In this document: positions 44,266-53,172 of the stretch, one piece after another
How positions within the stretch are numbered: position 1 is the first letter of the stretch
How the letters are laid out: the number at the start of each line of letters is the position of its first letter
NCBI GenBank assembly: GCA_002419055.1
Contig: DIFI01000011.1
Coordinates: forward strand, 1 to 55,021
Length of the DNA: 55,021 nucleotides
Direction of reading: 5' to 3'
Source: Peptococcaceae bacterium UBA5752
Lineage (GTDB): Bacteria > Bacillota > Dehalobacteriia > UBA4068
Notes under the pieces: model-generated
Told to the model about the DNA's origin: nothing
Database searches by the model: none
The model's input: the letters and a program-made list of their open reading frames with translations, nothing else
Made by a program: the position numbers and the translations under genes

Positions 44266-45957
44266 TTAATATGAATTTGTAATTGCCTTTGCAATTATTG
44301 CTTTATAATCGCATACTGCGTCTGCCGCAGCAGGCTGATATATTTCCATTAATGCTTGAGCTGCCCGCAAACCGTCAACCGCGGAGCTAACAATGCCGCC
44401 TGCGTAACCTGCACCCTCGCCGGCCGGGAAAACGCCGCTCATATTCAATGACTGTCCGTCCTGACCACGTAATATTCTCAAAGGAGCTGAAGTGCGTGTT
44501 TCCACGCCTGCCAATACTCCTTGGGATACAAAACCGGGAATAGAGTTTTCCCATTTCTTTAATGCAGCAGCTATTGAATCAGCAATTGATTCCGGCAACA
44601 GCTCCCGCAAATTCACAGCCTTGGTTCCTACGCTTTTAATTTTCAGTAACTCTTGATTAATAGCGCCGCCGCCGGATCCTGCCAAAAATTCTTCTCCCGA
44701 AGATACCGGTATAAAATAACTTCCTCCGGCCAAAGTAAAGGCTCGCTGTTCCAATTTTCTTTGCCATTCCATTGCCGCTAAAGGTTCGCTGCCAAAGTCG
44801 GACGCACCCACAGTAACAACAACAGCGCTGTTGATAAAATTGCTATCGCGGGCTGCATAACTCATGCCGTTGACAACAACGCTATCGCGTTCGCCGCTGG
44901 CATTGATAATATAACCGCCCGGGCAAACGCAAAAGCTATAAACCCCGCGTCCGCCGGGCTGATCTTGATACGTCAAACGGTAATCGGTAGCCGACAATGC
45001 CGGTGAAACAATACCGCCGTAAGCGACATCATTGATCAGCTTTTGACGATGACAAATACGTAAACCAACAGCAAACGGTTTATTCTCTATCGCTAAACCA
45101 TGCTGACAAAGCATCTGATACGTATCTCGAGCACCATTACCAACAGCTAAAACTAGAGCTTCCGCGGGCAAACTGGTATGCTTTGCTGCCGAAATAGACA
45201 CTTCCTGCAAACTATTATTGCCGCTGATATCATCAAGGCGAGCAGAAAAAATCATACTGCCACCGCAGGCAGTGATATTTGCGGAAATATTACCTACTAC
45301 TTCAATCAAGCGGTCGCTACCGATATGCGGACGATGCCAATATGCAATAGCAGGATCAGCGCCAAAATTAATCAGGCGATTGATCACTAATTTTGCCAAA
45401 GGATCCTTGCCACGAAAAGTCAACTTACCATCAGAAAATGCACCGGCGCCACCCTCGCCAAATTGCACGTTACTATCATCGCAAAAGCGACCACTATGCC
45501 AGAAATCAGCTACAGCAAGCTGTCGCCGTGATAAATGCTGACCGCGCTCAAGCAGAATCGGACTGTATCCGTTTTCCGCCAATATCAAGGCCGCAAACAG
45601 ACCTGCCGGACCGGCGCCAATAATCAACGGCGGATAACGTAAACGCCTTCCGTTGCCACTTTTACCTTCTATATTAAGTATTGGCTCAGATGTAATAGTT
45701 TTTAATTTTGATAACTTTTTATTGATATATTTCTTATCGGTAATATGGATATCTAAACAATAGACAAAATATGGCTGATGTTTGTGCCGTAAATCGAGTG
45801 ATTTTTTAATTATCTTGATATCTTCTATTGCAGATGGATCTATACCAAGGCTTTTTGCTGCGATATAATTTAAACTTTGCGAGGCAGAAAGTATAGACTC
45901 TTCTTCTGCCAGCGATACTTTCAGTTCTTCCAGACGTTTTACTATTGTTTTATTCAC
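44266..45957 (-). CDS. FAD-dependent dehydrogenase of the COG2509 type
   Basis: The 563 aa protein has a ferredoxin-like N-terminal domain (about 1-95), an FAD fold PPLIIGAGPAGLFAALILAENG, the QFGEGGAGAFSDGKL motif of this family and a C-terminal FPAGEGAGYAGGIVSSAVDGLRAA. The substrate of the family is unknown. The start is a GTG at 45957 with GGAG ten bases upstream, inside the cdaR stop region. It lies between cdaR and glmM. Confidence 0.85.
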   Translation of the reverse strand: MNKTIVKRLEELKVSLAEEESILSASQSLNYIAAKSLGIDPSAIEDIKIIKKSLDLRHKHQPYFVYCLDIHITDKKYINKKLSKLKTITSEPILNIEGKSGNGRRLRYPPLIIGAGPAGLFAALILAENGYSPILLERGQHLSRRQLAVADFWHSGRFCDDSNVQFGEGGAGAFSDGKLTFRGKDPLAKLVINRLINFGADPAIAYWHRPHIGSDRLIEVVGNISANITACGGSMIFSARLDDISGNNSLQEVSISAAKHTSLPAEALVLAVGNGARDTYQMLCQHGLAIENKPFAVGLRICHRQKLINDVAYGGIVSPALSATDYRLTYQDQPGGRGVYSFCVCPGGYIINASGERDSVVVNGMSYAARDSNFINSAVVVTVGASDFGSEPLAAMEWQRKLEQRAFTLAGGSYFIPVSSGEEFLAGSGGGAINQELLKIKSVGTKAVNLRELLPESIADSIAAALKKWENSIPGFVSQGVLAGVETRTSAPLRILRGQDGQSLNMSGVFPAGEGAGYAGGIVSSAVDGLRAAQALMEIYQPAAADAVCDYKAIIAKAITNSY

Positions 45958-45962
45958 TCAGT

Positions 45963-47180
45963 TTATTCTCCATCATCACTTAATGTTACTGTGACGCTGG
46001 CAGGCGAAATTTTATCTATATTAATATTGGCAGACAACTCCAACTGAATATCAAGTTCATGTTCTCCGGCTTCCAAGCCTTGACAATCTACATAAGGAAC
46101 AATGTCTGACTCCTTTAATGTGTCAATATATGAAGCGGGACCGGAGATTTTGATCGATACTTTTTGGGTTTCAAATTTTGCCTTCAATCCATCCGCTAAA
46201 TTATGAGCATATATGACGTTTCTGGTAAAACTTATTTGCTCTTTTTCTTCAATTGTAAGAATAACGGTAGCTTTTGATACATTGCCGGTGGTAATACCGT
46301 CAGGAAGGCTCAGGTTTACTTCAAAACTATCATTTGCTTTTAAACCGGTAACATCAATCGGCTCTGTTTCGATATAGTAAAGATCAAGTAAATCTCCAAG
46401 ATTGCCAAAAACCTTAACCGTTGCAGGTTCAACAGAAATACGACTCATCTGGTAACTACTTGATAATTTGCCAATCAAGGGTACATAGACAGATACCGTC
46501 TTATCTGGTTCATCTCCGCCAATTGCCACAAAAACATATGCTGTGGCCGGGTTAATAGTAAACCAGCTACTGATATCATTGCCTTGTTTATCAGCTACTT
46601 TAATCATAATATTGGCGTTGATATTTTCTGTTGCGTCGGTAACATCTGTTTCTACATATATTTTATCAACTCTATCCAAGTAAACTTGAGGACCTGATAG
46701 TGTCACCTCTGTCGGTGATATGGATTTGCCAACCACTATATATCCAGCAGCAGTATCTCCTGCCACTACAGTTTCCAAATCATAAGTTTCGCTGGCAAGT
46801 TTTACCACATTGACGGTAATATTGGCCGGAGAAACCGATACAAGAGTAACACCGTCAGGCAATGTGACATTTATACCAATTTCAGTTGTGCCGATATCAA
46901 CACCGCTAAAATCTAAATAGGCCTCAATATCAGCCGAACTTAATGATTCGAGTTCTGACGCTGAACCGGAGACTCTAACCTTGACATGCTGATCAACAGT
47001 TGTTGTAGTTAAATCAGCTGCCAGATTTCTATTTTCCAGGGGCACATTATATACGCTTTCGCTATTGGTATTATTGGTAATGCTAACATATGACCAAAGC
47101 AAGAGCGCCAGCACTATTGCTCCAACTTTATATCCCCAACGCTGTGTTAATTTACTTTTATCAAATGAGAATTTAGCCAC
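45963..47180 (-). CDS. cdaR: CdaA regulatory protein CdaR (YbbR domains)
   Basis: The 405 aa protein has one N-terminal membrane helix (about 17-36) followed by four extracellular YbbR repeats (examples: NRNLAADLTTTTVDQHVKVRV, NVVKLASETYDLETVV, VPLIGKLSSSYQMSRISVEPATVKVFG). CdaR binds and modulates CdaA. GTG start at 47180 with GGGGG seven bases upstream; it overlaps cdaA by 8 bp. Confidence 0.93.
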   Translation of the reverse strand: MAKFSFDKSKLTQRWGYKVGAIVLALLLWSYVSITNNTNSESVYNVPLENRNLAADLTTTTVDQHVKVRVSGSASELESLSSADIEAYLDFSGVDIGTTEIGINVTLPDGVTLVSVSPANITVNVVKLASETYDLETVVAGDTAAGYIVVGKSISPTEVTLSGPQVYLDRVDKIYVETDVTDATENINANIMIKVADKQGNDISSWFTINPATAYVFVAIGGDEPDKTVSVYVPLIGKLSSSYQMSRISVEPATVKVFGNLGDLLDLYYIETEPIDVTGLKANDSFEVNLSLPDGITTGNVSKATVILTIEEKEQISFTRNVIYAHNLADGLKAKFETQKVSIKISGPASYIDTLKESDIVPYVDCQGLEAGEHELDIQLELSANINIDKISPASVTVTLSDDGE

Positions 47181-47997
47181 GTTTTAACCCCCTTTTATGC
47201 AAGCGATATCTGGGAACACCTAAATTGGCCAGATTTGTAGACAGCACTTCCCGCAATTGTTTTTCATCTAAATTTCGGAAAAGCTTACCTTCTTTGGCCA
47301 AGGAAATCACGCCGGTCTCTTCCGACACAATTAGCGAAATTGCATCAGATACTTCGGAAATGCCTATACCGGCGCGGTGGCGAGTACCTAGACTGATCGA
47401 TAAATAAGGGTTATCGCTAAGCGGCAAAAAACAGGCTGCGGCAATAATATTGTTACTACGAATTATTACTGCACCATCATGCAATGGTGTATTGGCAACA
47501 AAAATATTGCGTAATAACTCTTCGCTGATCTGAGAATTTAACAATACTCCGGTTTCAATGTAGTCATTAAGACCAATTTCCCGTTCAATTATTATTAAGG
47601 CTCCAGTTTTTGTTTTAGCACATGAAACAAGTGCATCGACAATTTCGTCTATAGTATGAATAATATCGCCCGAAGATATATCATTGGAAGCAAAGAAGAA
47701 TTGGCCGCGGCCTATCTGCTCTAAAGCACGCCGTAGCTCCGGCTGGAATACTATCGCTAAGAATATAAAAATAACTGCCCAAAACTGATCCAATACCCAC
47801 TGTAGAGCATGGAGTCCCAGTAAATCGCTGATATTGGCCATTATCAGCAAAACTATAATTCCTTTTATTAACTGTACAGCCCGAGTTCCGCGGACTAGCA
47901 TTAATAGTTTGTAAATAATCAAAGCCAATATTGCTATATCAAAAATAGCTGCTATTATTTCAGAAATACCCAAGTCAATAAAAGCAATAGTAAACAA
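47173..47997 (-). CDS. cdaA: Diadenylate cyclase CdaA
   Basis: CdaA makes c-di-AMP from two ATP. The 274 aa protein has three N-terminal membrane helices (about 15-90) and a DAC catalytic domain with DGA (174-176) and RHR (206-208), both intact. The start is TTG at 47997 with GGAGG seven bases upstream. Order cdaA-cdaR-glmM-glmS is the classic Firmicutes arrangement that ties osmolyte/wall signalling to amino-sugar supply. A TATAAT (48126-48121) is the best -10 in the divergent gap, but its -35 is poor. Confidence 0.96.
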   Translation of the reverse strand: MFTIAFIDLGISEIIAAIFDIAILALIIYKLLMLVRGTRAVQLIKGIIVLLIMANISDLLGLHALQWVLDQFWAVIFIFLAIVFQPELRRALEQIGRGQFFFASNDISSGDIIHTIDEIVDALVSCAKTKTGALIIIEREIGLNDYIETGVLLNSQISEELLRNIFVANTPLHDGAVIIRSNNIIAAACFLPLSDNPYLSISLGTRHRAGIGISEVSDAISLIVSEETGVISLAKEGKLFRNLDEKQLREVLSTNLANLGVPRYRLHKRGLKRG

Positions 47998-48137
47998 GTA
48001 TGCACCTCCTCTTCTCCTTTTATCTTAAAATTATCAATTCGACGCTTAAATATGAAACCCCTGCGAATTTAGCTGCTATTTTCTTTAAGATTAAATGATT
48101 TATAATAATTATTTTTTTGAATTATACTCCAATATAC

Positions 48138-48167
48138 TTGGCATTACTATTGTATATATAGTATAAT
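48138..48167 (+). promoter_or_regulatory. Sigma-A promoter of DUF881-sbp-DUF881
   Basis: TTGGCA (48138-48143), 18 bp, perfect TATAAT (48162-48167) on the plus strand, about 45 bp before the first gene. Confidence 0.7.
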
Positions 48168-48211
48168 TAATTTGGTATACACAGTAAATTATTTTTGAAA
48201 GGATTATTAAC

Positions 48212-48958
48212 TTGCAAAAGTTTGCTATCAATACGTTAATAATGACAATAATTGCGATTGCTGTAGGTTTTTTAGTTGTCTTTGCGATCTATAGCAATAA
48301 GGCTGCTGTTGGTCAACAAGCCGATGCCAGCTCCGATTATCTGATTAAGCAAATTGAAGAACTCGAAGACGATGCCGCCTCGTTGGAAAAACAAATAATT
48401 GATACGCGCAGTCAAATCGAATCGCTCCAGACTAAGCAAGAAAACAGTCAAACTATTATTTCCAATGAAGAGAAAAAATTGAGCAATCTTAATTTGATGG
48501 CTGGGTTTACAGAATTAACAGGGCCCGGTATTATAATCACACTTGATGATAATACTGAGGGCGCGGCATTGGCGAAAAAAACGAATCCGTCAACATATCA
48601 GCCTGAAAATTTCATAGTGCATGACAAAGATCTGCTCTATATTGTTAAATCCCTGTCAAATGCCAGTGAAGCGGTTTCAATCAACGACATCCGCCTTGTC
48701 GACACATCCCATATTCGCTGTGTCGGTACTGTTATTATGGTTAATTCAACTCGTGTGGCTCCGCCTTATGAGATAAAGATTATTGGTAATGCCGACGCGT
48801 TAGAAAATACACTCTATGAATGCAGTCGTTATAAATATTTGATTCAATACGATATGCCTATTAAAGTTGAAAAAACAAAGGATTTAACGATACCGGCTTA
48901 CAGCGGTGTTTATTCAGCAAAATATATGCAATTGGTTCCGCAAGACGATAACGAATGA
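48212..48958 (+). CDS. DUF881 membrane-anchored coiled-coil protein (first copy)
   Basis: The 248 aa protein has one N-terminal membrane helix (about 7-28), a coiled coil (about 42-92, LIKQIEELEDDAASLEKQI) and a DUF881 domain with TGPGIIITLDD, VHDKDLLYIVKSLSNASEAVSINDIRL and YEIKIIGNADALENTL. Start TTG at 48212 with AAAGGA upstream. DUF881 proteins (YlxW/YlxX) sit beside division genes in Bacillus; the function is unproven. Confidence 0.88.
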   Translation: MQKFAINTLIMTIIAIAVGFLVVFAIYSNKAAVGQQADASSDYLIKQIEELEDDAASLEKQIIDTRSQIESLQTKQENSQTIISNEEKKLSNLNLMAGFTELTGPGIIITLDDNTEGAALAKKTNPSTYQPENFIVHDKDLLYIVKSLSNASEAVSINDIRLVDTSHIRCVGTVIMVNSTRVAPPYEIKIIGNADALENTLYECSRYKYLIQYDMPIKVEKTKDLTIPAYSGVYSAKYMQLVPQDDNE

Positions 48959-48974
48959 TGGGAGATAAACGAAA

Positions 48975-49391
48975 ATGTGGTTGCCTATTTTGGGATTGTT
49001 TATCGGTATTTTATTGGGGATCGGCTTTGCTTTTCCTCTACCGGCCATATATGCCGAATATCTCTCAATCGCAGTTCTAGCGGGGCTTGATTCGATCCTT
49101 GGCGGCTGGCGCGCCGGTTTGGAAGGCAAATTCAAAAGCAATGTTTTGCTTTCAGGTTTTTTTGTCAACGCTGCCATGGCCGCTCTACTCGCCTATCTTG
49201 GCGATTTGTTGGGTTTAGACCTCTACCTTGCTGCCGTTATCGTCTTCGGTCTGAGAATTTTTAATAACATTAGCTCTATTCGCCGCGGTTTGCTAGAACG
49301 TTATAATATTAGAAAACACCATAAAAACCAACAACCGTCTTCTGACTCACAGATTACAGAAGAACAAATTTCTACTAAAACTCAAAAATAA
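48975..49391 (+). CDS. sbp: Small basic protein Sbp (DUF1290)
   Basis: The 138 aa protein has three membrane helices and the family core YAEYLSIAVLAGLDSILGGWRAGLEGKF. A basic, Gln/Ser-rich C-terminal tail of about 30 residues is added. It is always found next to DUF881 genes, as here on both sides. GGGAG lies before the ATG. Confidence 0.9.
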   Translation: MWLPILGLFIGILLGIGFAFPLPAIYAEYLSIAVLAGLDSILGGWRAGLEGKFKSNVLLSGFFVNAAMAALLAYLGDLLGLDLYLAAVIVFGLRIFNNISSIRRGLLERYNIRKHHKNQQPSSDSQITEEQISTKTQK

Positions 49392-49406
49392 ATAAGGGTG
49401 AAACAA

Positions 49407-50135
49407 GTGCTGAAAAAGTTTTTAAGTAAGTTAAAATTTTCATATCGGCAATTACCATTAATATTAGTATTTATGGCTTTCGGTTATTTACTTGTAGCTC
49501 AAATCAATACACAGTCTGCCTTAAGCGGCTCGCTGGAAGCACAAACAATCGGCAACCTCAGTATAATCGCTATTAATCTCAGTCAAAACAATCAACATCT
49601 GGAAAGCGAGCTAAATTCCCTACAAGACCAATTAGCTTCTGTCAAAGAGAAAGTTAATTCTGGTTCAAGCCTAACTACCTCTATTGAAAGCAATATCGAC
49701 ACTCTAAGCGCTGCCATCGGCACCGAAGCTGTCCAGGGTGAAGGTATAAGCATTACTATTACTACCGATTCTAATCTGCTTTATTATGATTTGATCGATT
49801 TGGTAAACGAATTGTTTGTTACAGGTGCTGAAGCAGTTTCTATCAATGATATACGCATCACTGATGATACATTGATCAGCGAAATTTATGAAATGGGCCA
49901 CTTCGCAATAATTATTAACGGCGAACCACTTCTATCACCAGTAGTAATAAAAGCTATTGGCGATCCTGCAACTTTGGAAAAGGGATTAACTTATTCCGGC
50001 GGTATTATCGATAATCTTAATATCCTATATCAAGTCTACCCCAAAATCAAACAACAAGAATTAATACAGATTTCTGCAGCTAAATTAGATGTATTCACAT
50101 ATGCCAAGCCAGTCGAAAAAGAAAAAAGCGAATAA
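49407..50135 (+). CDS. DUF881 membrane-anchored coiled-coil protein (second copy)
   Basis: The 242 aa protein is built like the first copy: a membrane helix (about 15-33), a coiled coil (about 55-90) and a DUF881 domain with EAVSINDIRI, VIKAIGDPATLEKGL and GIIDNLNILYQVYP. GTG 49407 is preferred to the GTG at 49398 because AAGGGTGA then lies at a proper distance. Its last codons and stop lie inside the terminator palindrome. Confidence 0.87.
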   Translation: MLKKFLSKLKFSYRQLPLILVFMAFGYLLVAQINTQSALSGSLEAQTIGNLSIIAINLSQNNQHLESELNSLQDQLASVKEKVNSGSSLTTSIESNIDTLSAAIGTEAVQGEGISITITTDSNLLYYDLIDLVNELFVTGAEAVSINDIRITDDTLISEIYEMGHFAIIINGEPLLSPVVIKAIGDPATLEKGLTYSGGIIDNLNILYQVYPKIKQQELIQISAAKLDVFTYAKPVEKEKSE

Positions 50136-50158
50136 GCATAATGCTTATTCGCTTTTTT
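50122..50158. terminator. Bidirectional terminator that encodes both gene ends
   Basis: AAAAAAGCGAATAAGCAT (50122-50139) pairs perfectly with its complement (50141-50158) around one central base. Both convergent genes stop inside it (TAA at 50133-50135 on plus, 50147-50145 on minus). Confidence 0.93.
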
Positions 50159-50747
50159 CTTTAATTTGTAACGGAGGTCCTTCTACTGTATAAATAATAT
50201 CAGCAAACTTTTGGGCCAACGCAAGTTCATGGGTAATTAGTAATATTAGCCTGCCCTGCCATGATTTAATTAATATTTCCATCACTTTAATCGCAAGCTC
50301 CGCGTCAAGTCCTGTTGTCGGCTCATCTAGTAATAATATATCGCCATTATAGGCTAATGCTCTGGCGATTGCCACTCTATGAAGCATACCACCGCTCATC
50401 TCCGCAGGTAACTTATCTGCTTCTGATGCTAATTCCATTTTTGCCAAAGCCGCCATCGCCTGCTCGCGGTTATCATTTACTACCAATGCAACATTTTCTG
50501 CAGCATCAAACCAAGGCAACAACCTGTTCTCTTGAAAAACCATCGACATCCGCTTGTTTTTCAACCCGTTGATTTCTCCGCTATTGGGCTTAATTAGCCC
50601 CGATAGGCACTTAAAAAGCACTGTTTTACCGCAACCGGAAGGACCAAAAATACAGACTACTCCGCTTTCGGGTAGAGTCAACGAAAAATCGCGCAATATA
50701 TATTTTCCTTCAAAACTGACATTTATTTTGTTGATTTCTATTGTCAT
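50145..50747 (-). CDS. ABC transporter ATP-binding protein (nitrate/sulfonate/taurine type)
   Basis: The 200 aa ATPase is short for its family. It has Walker A GPSGCGKT (35-42), Q-loop MVFQENRLLPW, signature EMSGGMLHRVAIARAL (LSGGQ varied to MSGGM), Walker B ILLLDEPTTGLD and the switch His in LLITHEL. It powers the importer formed with the next two genes and overlaps the permease gene by 4 bp. Confidence 0.93.
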   Translation of the reverse strand: MTIEINKINVSFEGKYILRDFSLTLPESGVVCIFGPSGCGKTVLFKCLSGLIKPNSGEINGLKNKRMSMVFQENRLLPWFDAAENVALVVNDNREQAMAALAKMELASEADKLPAEMSGGMLHRVAIARALAYNGDILLLDEPTTGLDAELAIKVMEILIKSWQGRLILLITHELALAQKFADIIYTVEGPPLQIKEKSE

Positions 50748-51523
50748 AATTTTTCCTCTGCCGGATATTTGGCCTGACGCCGACTAATCAAAGCGGTAAT
50801 AATCTTTTCTAATATAATACTCATGATAACTACAACTATTGTCCAGACAAAAGTATCGGCTGATTCTAAATAAACTTTCGCCGCCTGTAATTCACTGCCG
50901 ATAGCCATTCTGGGGGCAGCAATCACTTCTGCGGTAATGCCCGATTTCCAGGCTAAGCCAAGACCGCTGCTGACTGCGGCCAATAAATATGGCTGTATTG
51001 AAGGAAAATATATTTTGCGCCAAATGCGCAATTTTTTTACTTTATACAACGAAGCCATCTCCAGCAACTGCCTATCTGTATTTTCAATACCGGAAAGAGT
51101 ATTGGCCCATGCAACTGGCAGCACCATCAAAAACGAGATAAAAACCGGTAAACTGTTCGAGACAATCCACACCAATGCTAATATGATAAACGAAACTACC
51201 GGTGTTGCTCTGACTACTTTGATCAGCGGCGCAAGCAAAGCCGCCGCAAACTTGTTGCTGTTCATTAATACTGCCAGCAAGATACCTGCAAGCATACCGC
51301 CTACGAAACCAATGATGATACGCAGTAGCGAAGCAAAGGCTATCTGCCAAAACTCTAATGTAAAAATAATCACAAAAAAGCGCTTGGCAACCTCTAGGGG
51401 GACAGGTAAAATTAGCTCTTTGTTAACGGCATGGGCAATTACTGCCCATACAGCCAACCAAAAGAACAAAACTACCAACCCCTTGAGCACGGAAAGCGCT
51501 TTTTCTTTTATTTGTGGATTCAT
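50744..51523 (-). CDS. ABC transporter permease (SsuC/TauC type)
   Basis: The 259 aa protein has about six membrane helices and the EAA-loop motif EMASLYKVKKLRIWRKIYFPSIQPYL that docks the ATPase. The ATG at 51523 is chosen because the in-frame codons back to 51580 lie inside the substrate-binding gene; the ribosome site is weak, so coupling to the upstream gene is likely. Confidence 0.88.
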   Translation of the reverse strand: MNPQIKEKALSVLKGLVVLFFWLAVWAVIAHAVNKELILPVPLEVAKRFFVIIFTLEFWQIAFASLLRIIIGFVGGMLAGILLAVLMNSNKFAAALLAPLIKVVRATPVVSFIILALVWIVSNSLPVFISFLMVLPVAWANTLSGIENTDRQLLEMASLYKVKKLRIWRKIYFPSIQPYLLAAVSSGLGLAWKSGITAEVIAAPRMAIGSELQAAKVYLESADTFVWTIVVVIMSIILEKIITALISRRQAKYPAEEKL

Positions 51524-51536
51524 TATACTGTATTTT

Positions 51537-52511
51537 CTACTCAGTATAATAAAATTCCTTCTCAGGTAACGCACCGCCAATTGACGCCGGATCAGCCGCC
51601 AACAGCATCGAATAATAGCCTTCCACTGCAGGCTCCATCGCTTCGCCGCTGATGAATGTCAACCCGCAATTAGGAATAGCCTGCTTGGCTATTACGGCAC
51701 TATCAATAATGCCGTGCTTTGCACATAATTCTGCTGTTTCGCCGATATTACTATTGGCATAATCTATTGATGTAGATAAATCGCTCAATAATTCAGCTAT
51801 CGTCTGCTGATTTTCTTCTACATAAGATTTGTTGGCTACTACACAGCCCATAGTTAAACTACTACCGGTAAGCTGTTGCCATTCTTCGTTAAAGTCAAGA
51901 GCAACTCTGATATCTTGATTTTTACTTAGTACGGTAGAAACAAAAGGCTCCGGCAGCATGGCAATATCGACTTCTCCTGAAGCCATTAGAGCCGCCAGCT
52001 CCGCATGTTCGGATTTGTAAACAATATTAACATCCTTACCAATTTTTAATCCTGATTCTTTTAGCATAAATTCAAGAATATATTGAGGATTTGCTCCCTG
52101 TCCGGTCGCATAGATGGTTTTGCCTTTAAGGTCGCTAAGGCTGTTGATGCTGTTTCCATTTTCTAAAATATACAATGAACCAAAAGTATTTATAGCAATC
52201 ATTACTATTTCGCCATCTGTCTTTTTATAAAGCTTTGCCGCCAAATTGGTGGGTATCGCCGCTACATTTGCGTCACCATTGGTCAATGCGGCAACTATCT
52301 CATCGGGACTACCAACTATTCGAAAGCTATAATTACTGTTAGAGTCATCTGCAGCTTGATCTATCATCTTCGCCATACCGACCCCGGACGGACCCTTTAA
52401 TGCGATTATTGAAACCGGTTGAGACTGATCTTGCACTTCAGACTCGGAAACAGCACAAGCGGATAATAACACAACTGTGAACAGCAGTAAAGCAATTAAT
52501 AACTTTTTCAT
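51537..52511 (-). CDS. ABC transporter substrate-binding lipoprotein (NMT1/SsuA-like)
   Basis: The 324 aa protein has a lipoprotein signal with lipobox LLSAC (Cys19) and a two-lobe binding fold: VSIIALKGPSGVGMAKMI, SLSDLKGKTIYATGQGANPQYILEFML and GEVDIAMLPEPFVS are typical of the NMT1/ThiY/SsuA group. The ligand cannot be told; sulfonates, thiamine precursors and other small organics are all used by relatives. It is the first transport gene after its TetR regulator, with a 4-bp ATGA overlap. Confidence 0.88.
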   Translation of the reverse strand: MKKLLIALLLFTVVLLSACAVSESEVQDQSQPVSIIALKGPSGVGMAKMIDQAADDSNSNYSFRIVGSPDEIVAALTNGDANVAAIPTNLAAKLYKKTDGEIVMIAINTFGSLYILENGNSINSLSDLKGKTIYATGQGANPQYILEFMLKESGLKIGKDVNIVYKSEHAELAALMASGEVDIAMLPEPFVSTVLSKNQDIRVALDFNEEWQQLTGSSLTMGCVVANKSYVEENQQTIAELLSDLSTSIDYANSNIGETAELCAKHGIIDSAVIAKQAIPNCGLTFISGEAMEPAVEGYYSMLLAADPASIGGALPEKEFYYTE

Positions 52512-53077
52512 CTGTTCTCCCCCATTTTGATATTTAATTCAGATGTAAATAATGGCATTGCATTAGCCCTACAAAAATCATTTATAATTTCATCTATAGG
52601 AATGACCATCCCCTGCTTAATCCACTGGTAAAGGACAGAAGCCAATCCAGCACCTTGAATTAACGCGTTAAGTTCTTTTTTTTCATAGTTTGGATAAAGC
52701 GAATCCATCATTAATGAGCTTAAATGATAACACCCACTGGTAATTACCATTGATGAAAAACCAATACCGTTTTTGATATTGACAGCCCGTTCATAAAAAC
52801 CCCTGTTAGCTTTAATACAAGAAAAAAGCATCAGTAATACATGATTCTTAATGTCATACTTTATGGAAGGCATAACAGATGAATCGATATCACGGATAAA
52901 AACCCATTCCAAAAGCTCATCCTTATTATCAAAATAATTATAAAAAGTACTCCGGCTTATACCTGCAGATTCAACAATCTTTTCCACTGTAATCTTGGTG
53001 TAATTTTCTTTTTGTACAAGTTGAATTAAACTATCGGCAATAGTATTTTTAATATTTACCTCTGTTTTTTTGGTCAT
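52508..53077 (-). CDS. TetR/AcrR-family regulator
   Basis: The 189 aa protein has an N-terminal HTH (ITVEKIVESAGISRSTFYNYFDNKDELLEWVF, about 30-61) and a C-terminal ligand domain resembling the DhaS-like TetR_C_8 group. The ATG at 53077 has GGGGG six bases upstream; an in-frame start at 53098 does not. It is the first gene of TetR-SBP-permease-ATPase, so it likely controls the importer and itself. Confidence 0.9.
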   Translation of the reverse strand: MTKKTEVNIKNTIADSLIQLVQKENYTKITVEKIVESAGISRSTFYNYFDNKDELLEWVFIRDIDSSVMPSIKYDIKNHVLLMLFSCIKANRGFYERAVNIKNGIGFSSMVITSGCYHLSSLMMDSLYPNYEKKELNALIQGAGLASVLYQWIKQGMVIPIDEIINDFCRANAMPLFTSELNIKMGENR

Positions 53078-53118
53078 AATCAACCCCCTTATAACCATAT
53101 AACTCTACGCAAAGCTAC

Positions 53119-53149
53119 AGGAGGTCTCCAATATTATTGGAGACCTCCT
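53119..53149. terminator. Stem-loop between hydA and the TetR operon
   Basis: AGGAGGTCTCCAAT (53119-53132) pairs perfectly with ATTGGAGACCTCCT (53136-53149). It is probably the hydA terminator, though the minus-strand side has no real T run; TTGTTTT follows on the plus side. Confidence 0.6.
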
Positions 53150-53172
53150 TGTTTTGCCCAATAAATCAAAAG

